Origin: an uncultured bacterium
Lineage (GTDB): Bacteria > Actinomycetota > Coriobacteriia > Coriobacteriales > Atopobiaceae
Assembly: GCA_905215465.1 (NCBI GenBank)
Contig: CAJMPT010000005.1
Location: 13,825-77,824, forward strand
Reading direction: 5' to 3'
DNA: 64,000 nt
Of the stretch, positions 42,080 through 51,009 are shown piece after piece (position 1 is the stretch's first letter; each line of letters opens with the position of its first letter). A program made the translations under genes and the position numbers. Below the pieces are notes generated by a model. That model made no database searches. It had not been told where the DNA came from and was given only the letters and a program-made list of their open reading frames with translations.

Positions 42080-42814
42080 CTACATCATGACGGCGTTCTT
42101 CTTGCTGAGGAAGTCCATGTAGGCCAGCTTGACCTCGGCGGTCTTGGAGCGGCTGATGGGGATGAGCTCGCCTGCGACGGTCAGGCCCTTGGAGCTCAGC
42201 TGGCTCACGTGGGCAAAGTTGACCAAAAAGCCCTTGTGCACGCGGTAGAACCCCAGCGGGCCCAGGCGCTCGGCCAGCTCGTCCAGGGTGACCAGCACGG
42301 TCTCCACGTGGCCGTTTGTCATGTGCATCATCTTGTCGCGGCCGCGGGCCTCCACGTAGAGGATCTCGTCGGCAGAGAACGTGCCCATGGCGTGGGCCAT
42401 CTTGAGCGTCACCACGCGCTCGGTGCGCGAGCTCTTCCACGCGCGCACGAAGGCGGCCATGGCCTGCGCCATGTCCTCGGTGAAGTGGCTCTTGCGCACA
42501 AAGGAGAGCGGCCGCAGCGGCAGCGACTCAAAGACGCGGTCCTCGCTGTTGGAGACAAAGACGATCTCGGTCTTGGAGCCGCCCTCGCGCAGGGCGCGCC
42601 CAAAGGTGATGCCGTCCACGCTGGGCATCTCTATGTCAAGGAGCACCAGGTCAAAGGTCACGTCGTCAAGCCGGCGAGCCAGAGGCTCCACGCCGTTGAA
42701 GACCTCGATGTCCGCCTGCGCGCCCTGGCGCGCGAGCTCGCGCTCCGCCGCGCCCGAGATGGACGAGGCCGCAAAGGGCTCGTCGTCGCAGACAGCTATG
42801 TGAAACTGAAGCAT
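42080..42814 (-). CDS. LytTR-family response regulator
   Basis: A 244-residue regulator. The receiver domain has CDDE near residue 9, VLLDIEMPSVDGITF with phospho-Asp near 60, and a switch Lys in SFVRKSHF. The LytTR domain (~140-244) includes ILYVEARGRDKMMHM and FYRVHKGFLVNFAHVSQL. It lies 70 bp downstream of its partner kinase. The GH3 operon on the same strand, beyond the ATPase gene, is a plausible target because of the 21-bp direct repeats upstream of it. Confidence 0.91.
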   Translation of the reverse strand: MLQFHIAVCDDEPFAASSISGAAERELARQGAQADIEVFNGVEPLARRLDDVTFDLVLLDIEMPSVDGITFGRALREGGSKTEIVFVSNSEDRVFESLPLRPLSFVRKSHFTEDMAQAMAAFVRAWKSSRTERVVTLKMAHAMGTFSADEILYVEARGRDKMMHMTNGHVETVLVTLDELAERLGPLGFYRVHKGFLVNFAHVSQLSSKGLTVAGELIPISRSKTAEVKLAYMDFLSKKNAVMM

Positions 42815-42884
42815 GTGCCCTCCCCTTGGTGCTCGCCGGGCTCGCGCCCGGCAGGCGGCCCTCCCCGACCGCCGCGCCAGCCGC

Positions 42885-44186
42885 CTAGGCCAGCGCGAGC
42901 ATCACCTTAGCCGTAAAGACACCGTCCGCGTATGAAAAATCGGCGACGCCGTCGTACTTCTCGGCTATCTTGCGAACTATGCCAGTGCCATATCCGTGTA
43001 GGTCAGCATCGGTTTTTGTGGTGCGCAGCCGGCCGTCTTCCACAACGGTGGGCGCCGCGGCGGCCGGGTTTGAGACGTTGACTATGAGCGAGCCCTGGTC
43101 GGCGATAAGCGCCAGCCGCACGCACTTCCGCCCTGCCGGGACGTCCGCGCAGGCCTCGATGGCATTGTCCATGAGGTTCATGACAACGCTTGCAAGATCT
43201 ATCTCCTCGAAGGGGAGCTCGGGCGGCACGGCAATGCGCGAGTCAACGTCCACACCCGCCGCCGTCGCGCGCGAGAGCTCAAGGTTGACGATGTCGTCAA
43301 CTAGGCGGTTGCCACTGTTGACATGCAGAAACGTTGGGTTGGCGCGCATGGACATCTCGCCAAAGAACTCCTCGGCCCGCTTGTAGTCCTGGCGCTCAAG
43401 CAAAAGCTTGATGTAGGCGTACTGGTTCTTGACCTCGTGGCGCAGGACGCGGAGGTTCTCGCCGCTCTCTCGGTAGGCATCCAGCGCGGCAAGGCGGGCG
43501 TCCATGAGGTGACGCTCAGCCTGCAGGCGGCGGCGCTCCCCAAAGCCGCGGACAAGGCGCAGCACAGCGTAGTAGACCACGAGCTCGGCCACCTGGCCGC
43601 TCAGGCAGGTGAGCACGCTCTCCAGGGTGCCCACCGAGTAGGGTGCCACGCCAATGTCGCTGCGCAGGTAGAGGATGGCGCGGGCCACCAGGCCGGACGC
43701 GCAGACCACAATGACCGGCACCACGGAGGTGAGCGAGACGTCCGGGCCCTCCAGCGAGCCCTGCCGCTCCAGCAGCTGGATTGCGGCGAGAACCGCCAGC
43801 ATGTAGGCGAGCGACACGGCCGCCGCGGCGTAGATGCCGCCATGGATCTGGGCGTTCACGACCTCGGCTGCGGTGAGCGAGTACATCCAGGCGCACATGA
43901 GCAGGCAGGTGCGGGTAAGGCGCGCCGGGGCGCGGAAGTCCCTGACAAGAAGCGCGCAGGCGCAGGCCGGAAGCACCGTCCACGTGATTGAGTTGGGAAA
44001 CACCAGGTCACTGATGGTGCCGAGGAGCCAGGTGGCCAGAAGCGCCGCCGCAAGGCGACGCAGGAGCGTGAGCCACAGGCGCGGCCGGCCGTCCAGGCGC
44101 GTGAGCATGAGCGCGATGGAGACGGCATACGCGGCATTGTACGGCGAGACCACGCTCGCCCTCAGCGTGGCGAGAAGTGCCTCCAT
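42885..44186 (-). CDS. GHKL sensor histidine kinase (AgrC-like)
   Basis: A 433-residue membrane kinase. About six TM helices (~1-210) precede a coiled-coil, the phospho-acceptor VLRHEVKNQYAYI, the N box NLMDNAIEAC and the G box HGYGTGIV. This is the peptide-sensor layout paired with LytTR regulators. The start at 44186 follows GGAGG; a longer open frame upstream lacks a site. The 12-mer GGCGAGAAGTGC falls in its first codons. Confidence 0.87.
   Translation of the reverse strand: MEALLATLRASVVSPYNAAYAVSIALMLTRLDGRPRLWLTLLRRLAAALLATWLLGTISDLVFPNSITWTVLPACACALLVRDFRAPARLTRTCLLMCAWMYSLTAAEVVNAQIHGGIYAAAAVSLAYMLAVLAAIQLLERQGSLEGPDVSLTSVVPVIVVCASGLVARAILYLRSDIGVAPYSVGTLESVLTCLSGQVAELVVYYAVLRLVRGFGERRRLQAERHLMDARLAALDAYRESGENLRVLRHEVKNQYAYIKLLLERQDYKRAEEFFGEMSMRANPTFLHVNSGNRLVDDIVNLELSRATAAGVDVDSRIAVPPELPFEEIDLASVVMNLMDNAIEACADVPAGRKCVRLALIADQGSLIVNVSNPAAAAPTVVEDGRLRTTKTDADLHGYGTGIVRKIAEKYDGVADFSYADGVFTAKVMLALA
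44169..44180. repeat. 12-mer GGCGAGAAGTGC (plus orientation, inside the kinase gene)
   Basis: Exact copy over codons 3-6 of the histidine kinase gene, the only one of the six that is within a coding region. Confidence 0.55.
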
Positions 44187-44290
44187 GCCCGGCCTCCGTC
44201 CCTGACTCGCGTTGCCTTCTTGGCCAATTGTGCCTGAACGCAAGCTTGAGGGACGCCGAGTTACAAACTGCCGCGTTTTTGTCACCAACA

Positions 44291-44322
44291 GATGAGAAAA
44301 AGGAACTGTCCCTTTCAGGATG
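44291..44322. repeat. REP palindrome R5 (degenerate)
   Basis: GATGAGAAAAAGGAAC-T-GTCCCTTTCAGGATG, imperfect arms, ending 2 bp from the FAD-oxidoreductase stop at 44324. The outer sequence matches R6, not R1-R4. Confidence 0.6.
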
Positions 44323-44323
44323 G

Positions 44324-45658
44324 CTACAGCAGGCCAAGTCCGTCGAAGTCGACAAGCTCGACGCCGGCGGCAAGGGCCCTCGCGCAGGCGCGGCCCGCGC
44401 TCTCGCCCATGTCGATGGCCGTCTGCTGGATGCGGACGCTCGCCTGGACGAGGAAGCTCGTAGAGATGCAACGGCCCACGGTCAGCATGTTACGCACCGT
44501 CGGGTTAGTCAGGCAGCGGTAGGGAATCTCATAGTACTCCCCGGACTTGTACTTCTCCATGTGCACGAGACCCTTTGTGGCGGAGTGCACGTCAATGTAC
44601 CAGGTTCCCCTGGCAACCGCGTCATCAAAGCGCGCACGGCGGACGTAAGCGTCCACGTCCAGGACGTAGCTTCCCCGGATGCGCCAGCTCTCGCGCACGC
44701 CAAGCATTCCCGCCTCGCGGATCAAGAACGCGCCCTCAAAGCCGGGCATGTGCCGCGTGAGGAACGTGACAAGCCCGCGCACCCTGCGGCGACCGTCGCT
44801 GAGCGCCTCGGAGCGGGCGAACGCGGAGGTATTGCTCCTGAGCGCCGGCAGGTGCGGGCAGTTGAACGCCATGCAGCCCGGCTCTCCGGGAAGCGAGAAG
44901 CACTGGTAGTAGACGAGGTCGTCCTCATGCAGCACACCCTCCTCCACGCCCTTGCGAAACAGGGGCTCAAGCTTGAAGCCCTTGCCCGCGACCATGGCGG
45001 ACTCCCAGAAGTACCCCTGCTTGAGGGGGCTGAACTCGTCGCCCAGAGACAGGCAGTACTGGCGGTACTTCTCGACGTCGATGCCGCCCATCTCAAAGCG
45101 CAGCGAGCACATCTGGTTGTTGCCGTCATCATCGCCCGCCAAGCAGGGCACCCCCGCCATGCGCGAGAGCACGGCGTCTCCCGTGGCATCCACGAACTGG
45201 CTGGCAAGAACAGCACGCGGGCCCTCGACCGTCATGACCTCGATGGCCCGGATACGCCCCTCGCGAACGTCAGCCGCGACGAGGGTCGCGTCGTAGAGAA
45301 CCTGGCCGCCAACCTCAAGGAACATGCCCTCGCAGACCTCGACGAACGTCTCCGGCGTGAACCAGATGTAGCCCATGAGGTCACCGTCCTCCCTGGTGGT
45401 GACGCCAAGGTCGTTGAGGCGACGCTCGATTTCCCGCAGATTGTGGCCGTGCGGCACGCGCGAGTCCATCATGGGTGTCACGAGCGCGTGCGTCGGGGTG
45501 CCACCCAGGGACGAGGCCTTCTCGACCACCAGCACGCGGTTCTTCTCGCGGGCGGCACTTATCGCCGCCGAGGCCCCGGCGGTGCCGCCGCCCACCACGA
45601 CGGTGTCCCACTCCCCAAGGACGGGAACCTCGGCAGAACCAAACCTGCGGACGCTCAT
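44324..45658 (-). CDS. FAD-dependent oxidoreductase (FAD_oxidored/PF12831 type)
   Basis: A 444-residue flavoprotein. The FAD-binding Rossmann motif is VVVGGGTAGASAAISA with VLVVEKASSLGG following. FVDATGDAVLSRMAGVP is the second conserved segment, and the C-terminal FAD contact is NMLTVGRCIS. No signal peptide. The start at 45658 (second of two ATGs) has GGAG 5 bases upstream. It is last in the module with the hydantoinase-family protein and permease. It may oxidise or reduce the module's substrate; the substrate is unknown. Confidence 0.86.
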   Translation of the reverse strand: MSVRRFGSAEVPVLGEWDTVVVGGGTAGASAAISAAREKNRVLVVEKASSLGGTPTHALVTPMMDSRVPHGHNLREIERRLNDLGVTTREDGDLMGYIWFTPETFVEVCEGMFLEVGGQVLYDATLVAADVREGRIRAIEVMTVEGPRAVLASQFVDATGDAVLSRMAGVPCLAGDDDGNNQMCSLRFEMGGIDVEKYRQYCLSLGDEFSPLKQGYFWESAMVAGKGFKLEPLFRKGVEEGVLHEDDLVYYQCFSLPGEPGCMAFNCPHLPALRSNTSAFARSEALSDGRRRVRGLVTFLTRHMPGFEGAFLIREAGMLGVRESWRIRGSYVLDVDAYVRRARFDDAVARGTWYIDVHSATKGLVHMEKYKSGEYYEIPYRCLTNPTVRNMLTVGRCISTSFLVQASVRIQQTAIDMGESAGRACARALAAGVELVDFDGLGLL

Positions 45659-45729
45659 CATCTCTCCAATCAAAGGTGTTCCATGAGAAAAACGGCCCGT
45701 CTGAACAGGCAAGATCCAATCAGTCCGCG

Positions 45730-46386
45730 CTAGGCGCCCAGAATCTTGCGGGCAAGCGCAAGCTCGTCGAGAAGGGTCTGGCGCTCCAGGGACCCCTCGG
45801 CCAGAAGAAACGCGGCGTCAATCCAGCTGGGTAGCAGCGCGCTTGACGTCACGCGCCGTGCAAAGGCGTGGGCGGCAAGCTCGCTTGAGCGCGCGACCGC
45901 CCTGGGACGGGCACCCAGAAGGCCGCGGACCCTGACCCTGGGGACGGCGTCCACGGTCAGAGGACCGTCGGAGAACTCGAGGGCGTGATAGAGCTCGTGG
46001 GCCAGGTGAAGCCGCTTAAGCTCCTCCTCCCCCACCTCAACGTCGGAGGCCAGGAGTGCTGCCCGCTTTCTGGCAACCTCACCAACGTAGAGTTCGACGG
46101 TCCCGCCCTTCTCGCCACACGGGAGCGCCCGGGTCATGGCGCACAGGCAGAAGCCCGGGCGGGAGCCGGGCGCTGGGCCGGACGTTCGACGCACCTCGTA
46201 GCCCAGGGAGGCAAGCGCCCCGACGGGCTCCCGCCCGACCCATCCGCCGGCGAGAACCTGGCCACGCGCGAGGCATGCGTCCACGAGCGTGGGCAGGTCC
46301 CGCTCCTCCATGCGCGAGAAGGCCGAATCTCCCATGAGCTGAAGGAGGGCTCCCTCCCGCTCGCAGAAGTCAGGGGCCGCAGCCAC
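45730..46386 (-). CDS. Unassigned protein with an HExxH metallopeptidase-like motif
   Basis: A 218-residue protein I do not recognise. It carries HELYH within LHLAHELYHALEF (~residue 150), the zinc-binding motif of metallopeptidases. Segments such as GFCLCAMTRALPCGEKGGTV and LYVGEVARKRAALL precede it. There is no signal peptide or TM helix. It lies 3 bp downstream of the hydantoinase-family gene and is clearly part of that operon. It may be an intracellular peptidase or a metal-dependent partner of the pathway; both are guesses. Confidence 0.6.
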   Translation of the reverse strand: MAAAPDFCEREGALLQLMGDSAFSRMEERDLPTLVDACLARGQVLAGGWVGREPVGALASLGYEVRRTSGPAPGSRPGFCLCAMTRALPCGEKGGTVELYVGEVARKRAALLASDVEVGEEELKRLHLAHELYHALEFSDGPLTVDAVPRVRVRGLLGARPRAVARSSELAAHAFARRVTSSALLPSWIDAAFLLAEGSLERQTLLDELALARKILGA

Positions 46387-46389
46387 GGG

Positions 46390-48540
46390 CTAGCTCCTTG
46401 CGGCCACGACGACGACGGGCTGGTCGGGCTTGGCAAACTCAAGCTCCATCTCCGCCAGGCCCATGAGCTGCTCCTTGTTGAGCACGCCGGAGAGGTCCGA
46501 CATCTTCTGCCCAAAGAAGAGGTAGGTCTTGGGCAGGGTGGCACCCGCGTCCGTGTAGCGGGTCATGGAGTCCACGAAGTCCGAGAAGGGCCCGGAGAGC
46601 TCCCCCTTGGTGAAGGTCGCCACCTTTGCGTCGTCCTTCTGGAGACGGATGACACCCTCCTCGTCCACCACGCGCACAACGGTCTTCCTGCTCTTCATCA
46701 GGCCAAAGAGCGCCTTCTTCACCGTCGTTGCCTCATAGGCGTGCCAGCGGCCCTCAAAGGCCACCTCGTCCACCGCGTCCTGATCAACGCCGCAAGCCTC
46801 GGCGACAATGGCGCGAAGCTCGGAGTCGCTCTTTGCCTCGGACTTGCGGTCCTTGGTGCGCAGCTCAGTGGCGCCGGTGGCCGTCGCGCGCAGGATGTTC
46901 TTCTGCGAGTCGATCTCGATAGCGATGTCAACCGTGGCGGCGTCGGCGCCCGCCCTCGTGATGACCTCCATCACGTCGTGGCGAATCTTGCGGATGTCCT
47001 CGTCGGTGGGGTTGGAGACGTTGCGCTCGATCTGCTCACGCACCAGCGCCAGGGAGACACCGATAGTGGAGATGTACGGAGCGTTCTTGGCAATACGGTG
47101 CCTGATGCCCATCCTCTTACCCAGCGCAGGAGCCACCACGGAGGCGGAGCCGCCGCCTCCGACCAGGTAGATGAGGTTGGGATTGAGGTCGTAGTCGGTA
47201 ATTAGGCCCTGGACCACCTGGGCGACCTTCTCCATGGCAACGTCCATCGCCTGCTGGCAGAGGGACTCCACGGTACCACCGATCATGTCGGCCAGGGCCT
47301 GCCAGGCCTTGCGGGCGGCCTCCACGTTGCCCGCAGCGTAGTCGCCCTCGGGCACGTAGCCCAAGATGTTGGCCGCACCGCAGAGCGTGAGGGCATAGGA
47401 CTCACCGTTGCTGCACGCCACCACAGCGTAGTTTGCCTGGTCGTCCTCGCGCGGGGCGATGAGTTCGACCTTGGGGTCGCAAATCTTCTCGGCGGGGGTG
47501 AAGACCTCGTAGTCCTTGTCGGCGATGTGGGCAGAACGCGGGCCGACGTCGGAAATCTTGCCGCCCTCCACCACGATCATGGAGCCACCCGCAATGCCCA
47601 GGGTGCGCACATCAAGCGAGGTGAGGTAGAGCTTGTGACCGCCCACCTGGGCGTTCTTGATCATGACCTTGCCATCCTTGATGGCTGAGATGTCGGTGGA
47701 GGTGCCACCCGCCTCGAGGAAGATGCCATCGGTAATCTTCTCGTACATGAGGGCGCCCGCCACGCCCGCCGCAAGGCCCGAGAGCATGGTGAGAATGGGG
47801 CGCTTGCGCACCTCGTCGATTGACATGACGCCGCCATCGCAGCGCATGATCATCAGGGGCTTCTTGATGCCGGAGTCCTTGACGGCCCCTTCGGTCATGT
47901 TGGCCGTTTCCATCATCTTTGGAATCAGCGCGGCATTGACGGCAGCCGTGCGCGTACGGGCAGAGAGGCCATAGAGCTGGGAGATCTCATAACCGCCCGT
48001 GGCCACCATGCCCATCTCGTTTGCCTTTGCGATGACGCGCTGCTCGTTTGTGGGGTCATCGACGGAGTAGCTCTCGGACGCGACGATGACCTCGCAGCCG
48101 CGCGACCTCAGGACCTCGACCGCCGTGGCTATGCCCTCGTCGCTCAGAGAGCCGCTCTCCAGCAGCTCGTGCTCCGTCTCCAGGTACTTGCCCGGCGCAA
48201 GCTCGATGTTGCCCACGGTAGTCTCGGAGCCGGCACGGCCGGAGCCCGCGCCCTTGCCCATGCCGATAACGCCCACCTTGGCGACGTCTCCCTCGAGCAG
48301 GGCGTTTGTCGCCTGCGTGGTTCCGTGGGCTATGAACACCACGTCATCCGGGGAGATCTGGTTCTTGGTGAGGACGTTCTCGATGGCCTGGACGATGCCG
48401 GCGGCAACCCCTTGCTCGGCGTGATGAGTCGTAGGGACCTTCTCCTTGGCTATGACCTCGTAGGTGTCGTTGTCCACCACGACGGCGTCGGTGAAGGTAC
48501 CGCCGACGTCAATGCCGATTCTTACGGTTCTCTTGCCCAT
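46390..48540 (-). CDS. Hydantoinase/oxoprolinase-family protein (HyuA-like)
   Basis: A 716-residue ATP-dependent amidohydrolase-family protein. It starts GIDVGGTFTDAVVV (nucleotide-binding, actin-like fold), then IAHGTTQATNALLEGD, FLEAGGTSTDISAIKDG and YLVGGGGSASVVAPALG, all signatures of the N-methylhydantoinase/5-oxoprolinase/acetone carboxylase alpha family. The partner B subunit is not visible nearby. The start at 48540 follows AAAGG. With an adjacent permease and FAD oxidoreductase it suggests uptake and breakdown of a cyclic amide or related compound; the true substrate cannot be told. Confidence 0.85.
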   Translation of the reverse strand: MGKRTVRIGIDVGGTFTDAVVVDNDTYEVIAKEKVPTTHHAEQGVAAGIVQAIENVLTKNQISPDDVVFIAHGTTQATNALLEGDVAKVGVIGMGKGAGSGRAGSETTVGNIELAPGKYLETEHELLESGSLSDEGIATAVEVLRSRGCEVIVASESYSVDDPTNEQRVIAKANEMGMVATGGYEISQLYGLSARTRTAAVNAALIPKMMETANMTEGAVKDSGIKKPLMIMRCDGGVMSIDEVRKRPILTMLSGLAAGVAGALMYEKITDGIFLEAGGTSTDISAIKDGKVMIKNAQVGGHKLYLTSLDVRTLGIAGGSMIVVEGGKISDVGPRSAHIADKDYEVFTPAEKICDPKVELIAPREDDQANYAVVACSNGESYALTLCGAANILGYVPEGDYAAGNVEAARKAWQALADMIGGTVESLCQQAMDVAMEKVAQVVQGLITDYDLNPNLIYLVGGGGSASVVAPALGKRMGIRHRIAKNAPYISTIGVSLALVREQIERNVSNPTDEDIRKIRHDVMEVITRAGADAATVDIAIEIDSQKNILRATATGATELRTKDRKSEAKSDSELRAIVAEACGVDQDAVDEVAFEGRWHAYEATTVKKALFGLMKSRKTVVRVVDEEGVIRLQKDDAKVATFTKGELSGPFSDFVDSMTRYTDAGATLPKTYLFFGQKMSDLSGVLNKEQLMGLAEMELEFAKPDQPVVVVAARS

Positions 48541-48671
48541 CTCGTGCCTTTCTGTGCGTTCGCTGTCTTGGGTGTCGGGGCGCGGGTCCGAGCTTTCGGC
48601 GGATGCTCCGAGAGCGCAGGCGCGCACCCCGACGCCCGGACACGTGCAAGTCCGGGCGTCGAAGGGAGCGA

Positions 48672-49949
48672 TTAGAACAGGGTGACGGCGGTGAAGACCA
48701 GGATGCCAAGCGCCATGACCATGGTATAGGGCAGGCTGGACTTCAGGATGTCGTTGACGTCAACGTTGGCGTAGTCGGCAACGATGACGTTCTGGGTGTT
48801 GGTCGGGTCGGAGACGCACTGGACGACGCTGGTGGAGCGCAGCGCCATGCCCACCGCAGCGGGGGAGAGCGTTCCGGCGGCAACGAAGATGTTGGCGAGG
48901 CCGGAGCCCAGGCCGTACATGTTCAGCGGGCCGCGGTACAGGGCAAGCGGCGAGAGGATAGTGAAGACCGCCACGTAGACGATGGGGTTGCTCGGCAGAA
49001 TCATAGAAATGATGGGCTGCATGAGAGCAGAGGTCTCGGGCGCGGAGACGCCGTTGAGCAGGATGCCGATGCCCACCATGAGGCCGATGACGCCGGCGAC
49101 GTCCTTGATGCCCTCGACCACGGAGCTGGAGAGGATCTGCATCGCCTGCTTGGGCTTGGTGATGAGTGCGGTCACGACGAGGGTGACGATAAGCGCGGTC
49201 TCGGCGTTCCACTTGAGGAAGAAGACCAGTACGATCGGCGCGATGGGCATGAGAAGGGCAACGGGGTTGACGTCCTTCTTGTCGGAGCCCGCCTGGGCTG
49301 CCCAGGCGGCGCTCTTGGCGGCGCCACGCGTGTTGATGACGATGTAGGCAAGGGTCACGACGGTGCACACGACGCCCATGACGACGGAGGTGGACTTGAT
49401 GACCTCCATGTCCATGCCGATGGTGTCAACGTAGAGCTGGTACTGGGAAACGTTGAACAGAAGGCCGATGTTCAGGCCAAATAGGATGAGGCTTGCCGCC
49501 ACGACGGGGGCGACACCCGCAGAGAGCAGGAGCGGGACCGCGATCTGGGAGACCATGATGACGGGGCCGGCACCGCTCATGGCGGTGAAGATGACAGCGA
49601 TAGCGGCCGTCAGAGCGATGGCGATGACCATGGGCTTGTCGCCGGCAAGCTCAGCCGCCTTGCGGATGATGGCGTCGGAGATGCCCTCCTTCTGGATCAC
49701 CTTGGCGAAGATGGCGCCAAAGATCGTCACCGTGATGGTTGAGGCGAGCTTGGCGGCACCAGAGCCGATCACAAAGGAGGTGATGGTCTTGACCTCCTTG
49801 TCGCCCGAGATGAACGGCACACCGGCGACCGCGGCAATGAGGATGCCCATGAGCGGCAGCGCCAGAATGGCGGGCATCTTCTTCGTCATCATCAGGGCGA
49901 CGCCCCCGATGAAGACGGCCAGAATCAGAATGACCTGAACTGTTGCCAT
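48672..49949 (-). CDS. Putative organic-acid/ring-amide permease (ion-transporter superfamily)
   Basis: A 425-residue membrane protein with about eleven or twelve TM helices. The sequence (MMTKKMPAILALPLMGILIA; SGAGPVIMVSQIAVPLLLS; LYRGPLNMYGLGSG) resembles citrate/gluconate-type secondary transporters, but I cannot name the subfamily. The start at 49949 follows AAGGAAA. It is the first gene of the operon with the hydantoinase-family protein, so it probably imports that pathway's substrate. Confidence 0.75.
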   Translation of the reverse strand: MATVQVILILAVFIGGVALMMTKKMPAILALPLMGILIAAVAGVPFISGDKEVKTITSFVIGSGAAKLASTITVTIFGAIFAKVIQKEGISDAIIRKAAELAGDKPMVIAIALTAAIAVIFTAMSGAGPVIMVSQIAVPLLLSAGVAPVVAASLILFGLNIGLLFNVSQYQLYVDTIGMDMEVIKSTSVVMGVVCTVVTLAYIVINTRGAAKSAAWAAQAGSDKKDVNPVALLMPIAPIVLVFFLKWNAETALIVTLVVTALITKPKQAMQILSSSVVEGIKDVAGVIGLMVGIGILLNGVSAPETSALMQPIISMILPSNPIVYVAVFTILSPLALYRGPLNMYGLGSGLANIFVAAGTLSPAAVGMALRSTSVVQCVSDPTNTQNVIVADYANVDVNDILKSSLPYTMVMALGILVFTAVTLF

Positions 49950-50138
49950 TGCTGTTTCCTTCCTTTCCTCGTGGCCGGGTTCGCCGGCCCCCAATCGATG
50001 GTTGGGAAGGTAGCACCCGTGCGGCGGCCGCCGACCCCAGAGAGCCGCGTACGGTTTGTTTCGAAATTGCATCCCCGGAGAGGCCGCGGTGGGCAATACG
50101 TGTCTGGTTTCCCTATTGGGGAGCGTCCCTTAGCTGCA

Positions 50139-50160
50139 AAGTATCTCTGTAGAGATACTT
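50139..50160. promoter_or_regulatory. 22-bp palindromic operator in the permease/Xre divergent region
   Basis: AAGTATCTCT-GT-AGAGATACTT, perfect 10-bp arms around two bases, between the permease operon and its divergent Xre-family regulator. It is the most operator-like sequence in the 344-bp gap and probably binds that regulator. The rest of the gap shows AT-rich promoter-like DNA (GGGGTATTAT near 50170). Confidence 0.55.
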
Positions 50161-50293
50161 GCGATTTTGGGGTATTATTTCTGCGAATGACCTGCTTGTT
50201 TTCAGCTGAGTGACTTGTGGATTCCGGTGAGCGGTTTATGAAAGCCACGTCACTACATCTTTTCTACATATTTCTTAAAGAAGAGGAGCACTC

Positions 50294-50944
50294 GTGCATC
50301 CCTACCCCGAAGAGCTTCTCCCCGCCACGACGAGCACCCTTGGCAAGGCCTTCGACTTTGCCGACAAGCACCTCCCGGAGGGCCTCGCCTCCTTCTACGA
50401 GCTCTTTGCGTGCTCGGACGTGGCGCGCACCTTCGACGGCCCCGATGCGCACCCGGACCTCAACGGCTCGGGAATCCAGCTCGTGCTCTCGGTCTGCGAG
50501 GGAGTCTCGTCGGAGGGCCTGGACCTCATGCTGATGAGCGAGCACCGGCCTGACAAGGGGCACCGGGAGCGCGCCAAGTGGTGCGGCGCGCTTCTGGCCT
50601 ACCACCAGTGGGACACCGGGGCGACATTCAGGGCCATCTCGACCTACCTGGGAATCGACGAGCTCTTTTCTCTCTTTGAGGAGCGCGGAGAAGAGCCTCT
50701 GCCCCAGACCTCGGCCCACATAGCGCAGACGCTGGCGATAAGGACGGCCCCCACCCGACTGCGCCACTACCGCGCGGAGGCCGGGCTCACGCAGCACGGC
50801 CTTGCCGCGGCCTCGGGCGTCTCCCTGCGCTCCATACAACAGTACGAGCAGCGCAAGAAGGACATCAACCGTGCCCAGGCAAGGTCGGTCTGGCTCCTCT
50901 CGCAGGCGCTGGGGTGCTCGATGGAGGACCTGCTCGAGCCGTGA
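50294..50944 (+). CDS. Xre-family transcriptional regulator with N-terminal ligand-type domain
   Basis: A 216-residue protein. The C-terminal ~70 residues are an HTH_3 domain (LRHYRAEAGLTQHGLAAASG, then SIQQYEQRKKDINRA). The N-terminal ~140 residues are unassigned and may sense an effector. It starts at GTG (50294), with AAGAGGAG 5 bases before. It is divergent from the permease/hydantoinase operon and is its likely regulator via the 22-bp palindrome. Confidence 0.78.
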   Translation: MHPYPEELLPATTSTLGKAFDFADKHLPEGLASFYELFACSDVARTFDGPDAHPDLNGSGIQLVLSVCEGVSSEGLDLMLMSEHRPDKGHRERAKWCGALLAYHQWDTGATFRAISTYLGIDELFSLFEERGEEPLPQTSAHIAQTLAIRTAPTRLRHYRAEAGLTQHGLAAASGVSLRSIQQYEQRKKDINRAQARSVWLLSQALGCSMEDLLEP

Positions 50945-50971
50945 CGTCTGATGGGACAGGGATGTCGGCCG

Positions 50972-51005
50972 GATGAGAAAAAGGGACTGTCCCTTTTTTC
51001 TCATC
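50972..51005. repeat. REP palindrome R6
   Basis: GATGAGAAAAAGGGAC-T-GTCCCTTTTTTCTCATC; the arms pair except for one extra base. It ends 5 bp from the tsaB-rimI-tsaD stop, between convergent genes, and its T-run may also terminate transcription from the left. Confidence 0.8.
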
Positions 51006-51009
51006 ACGC

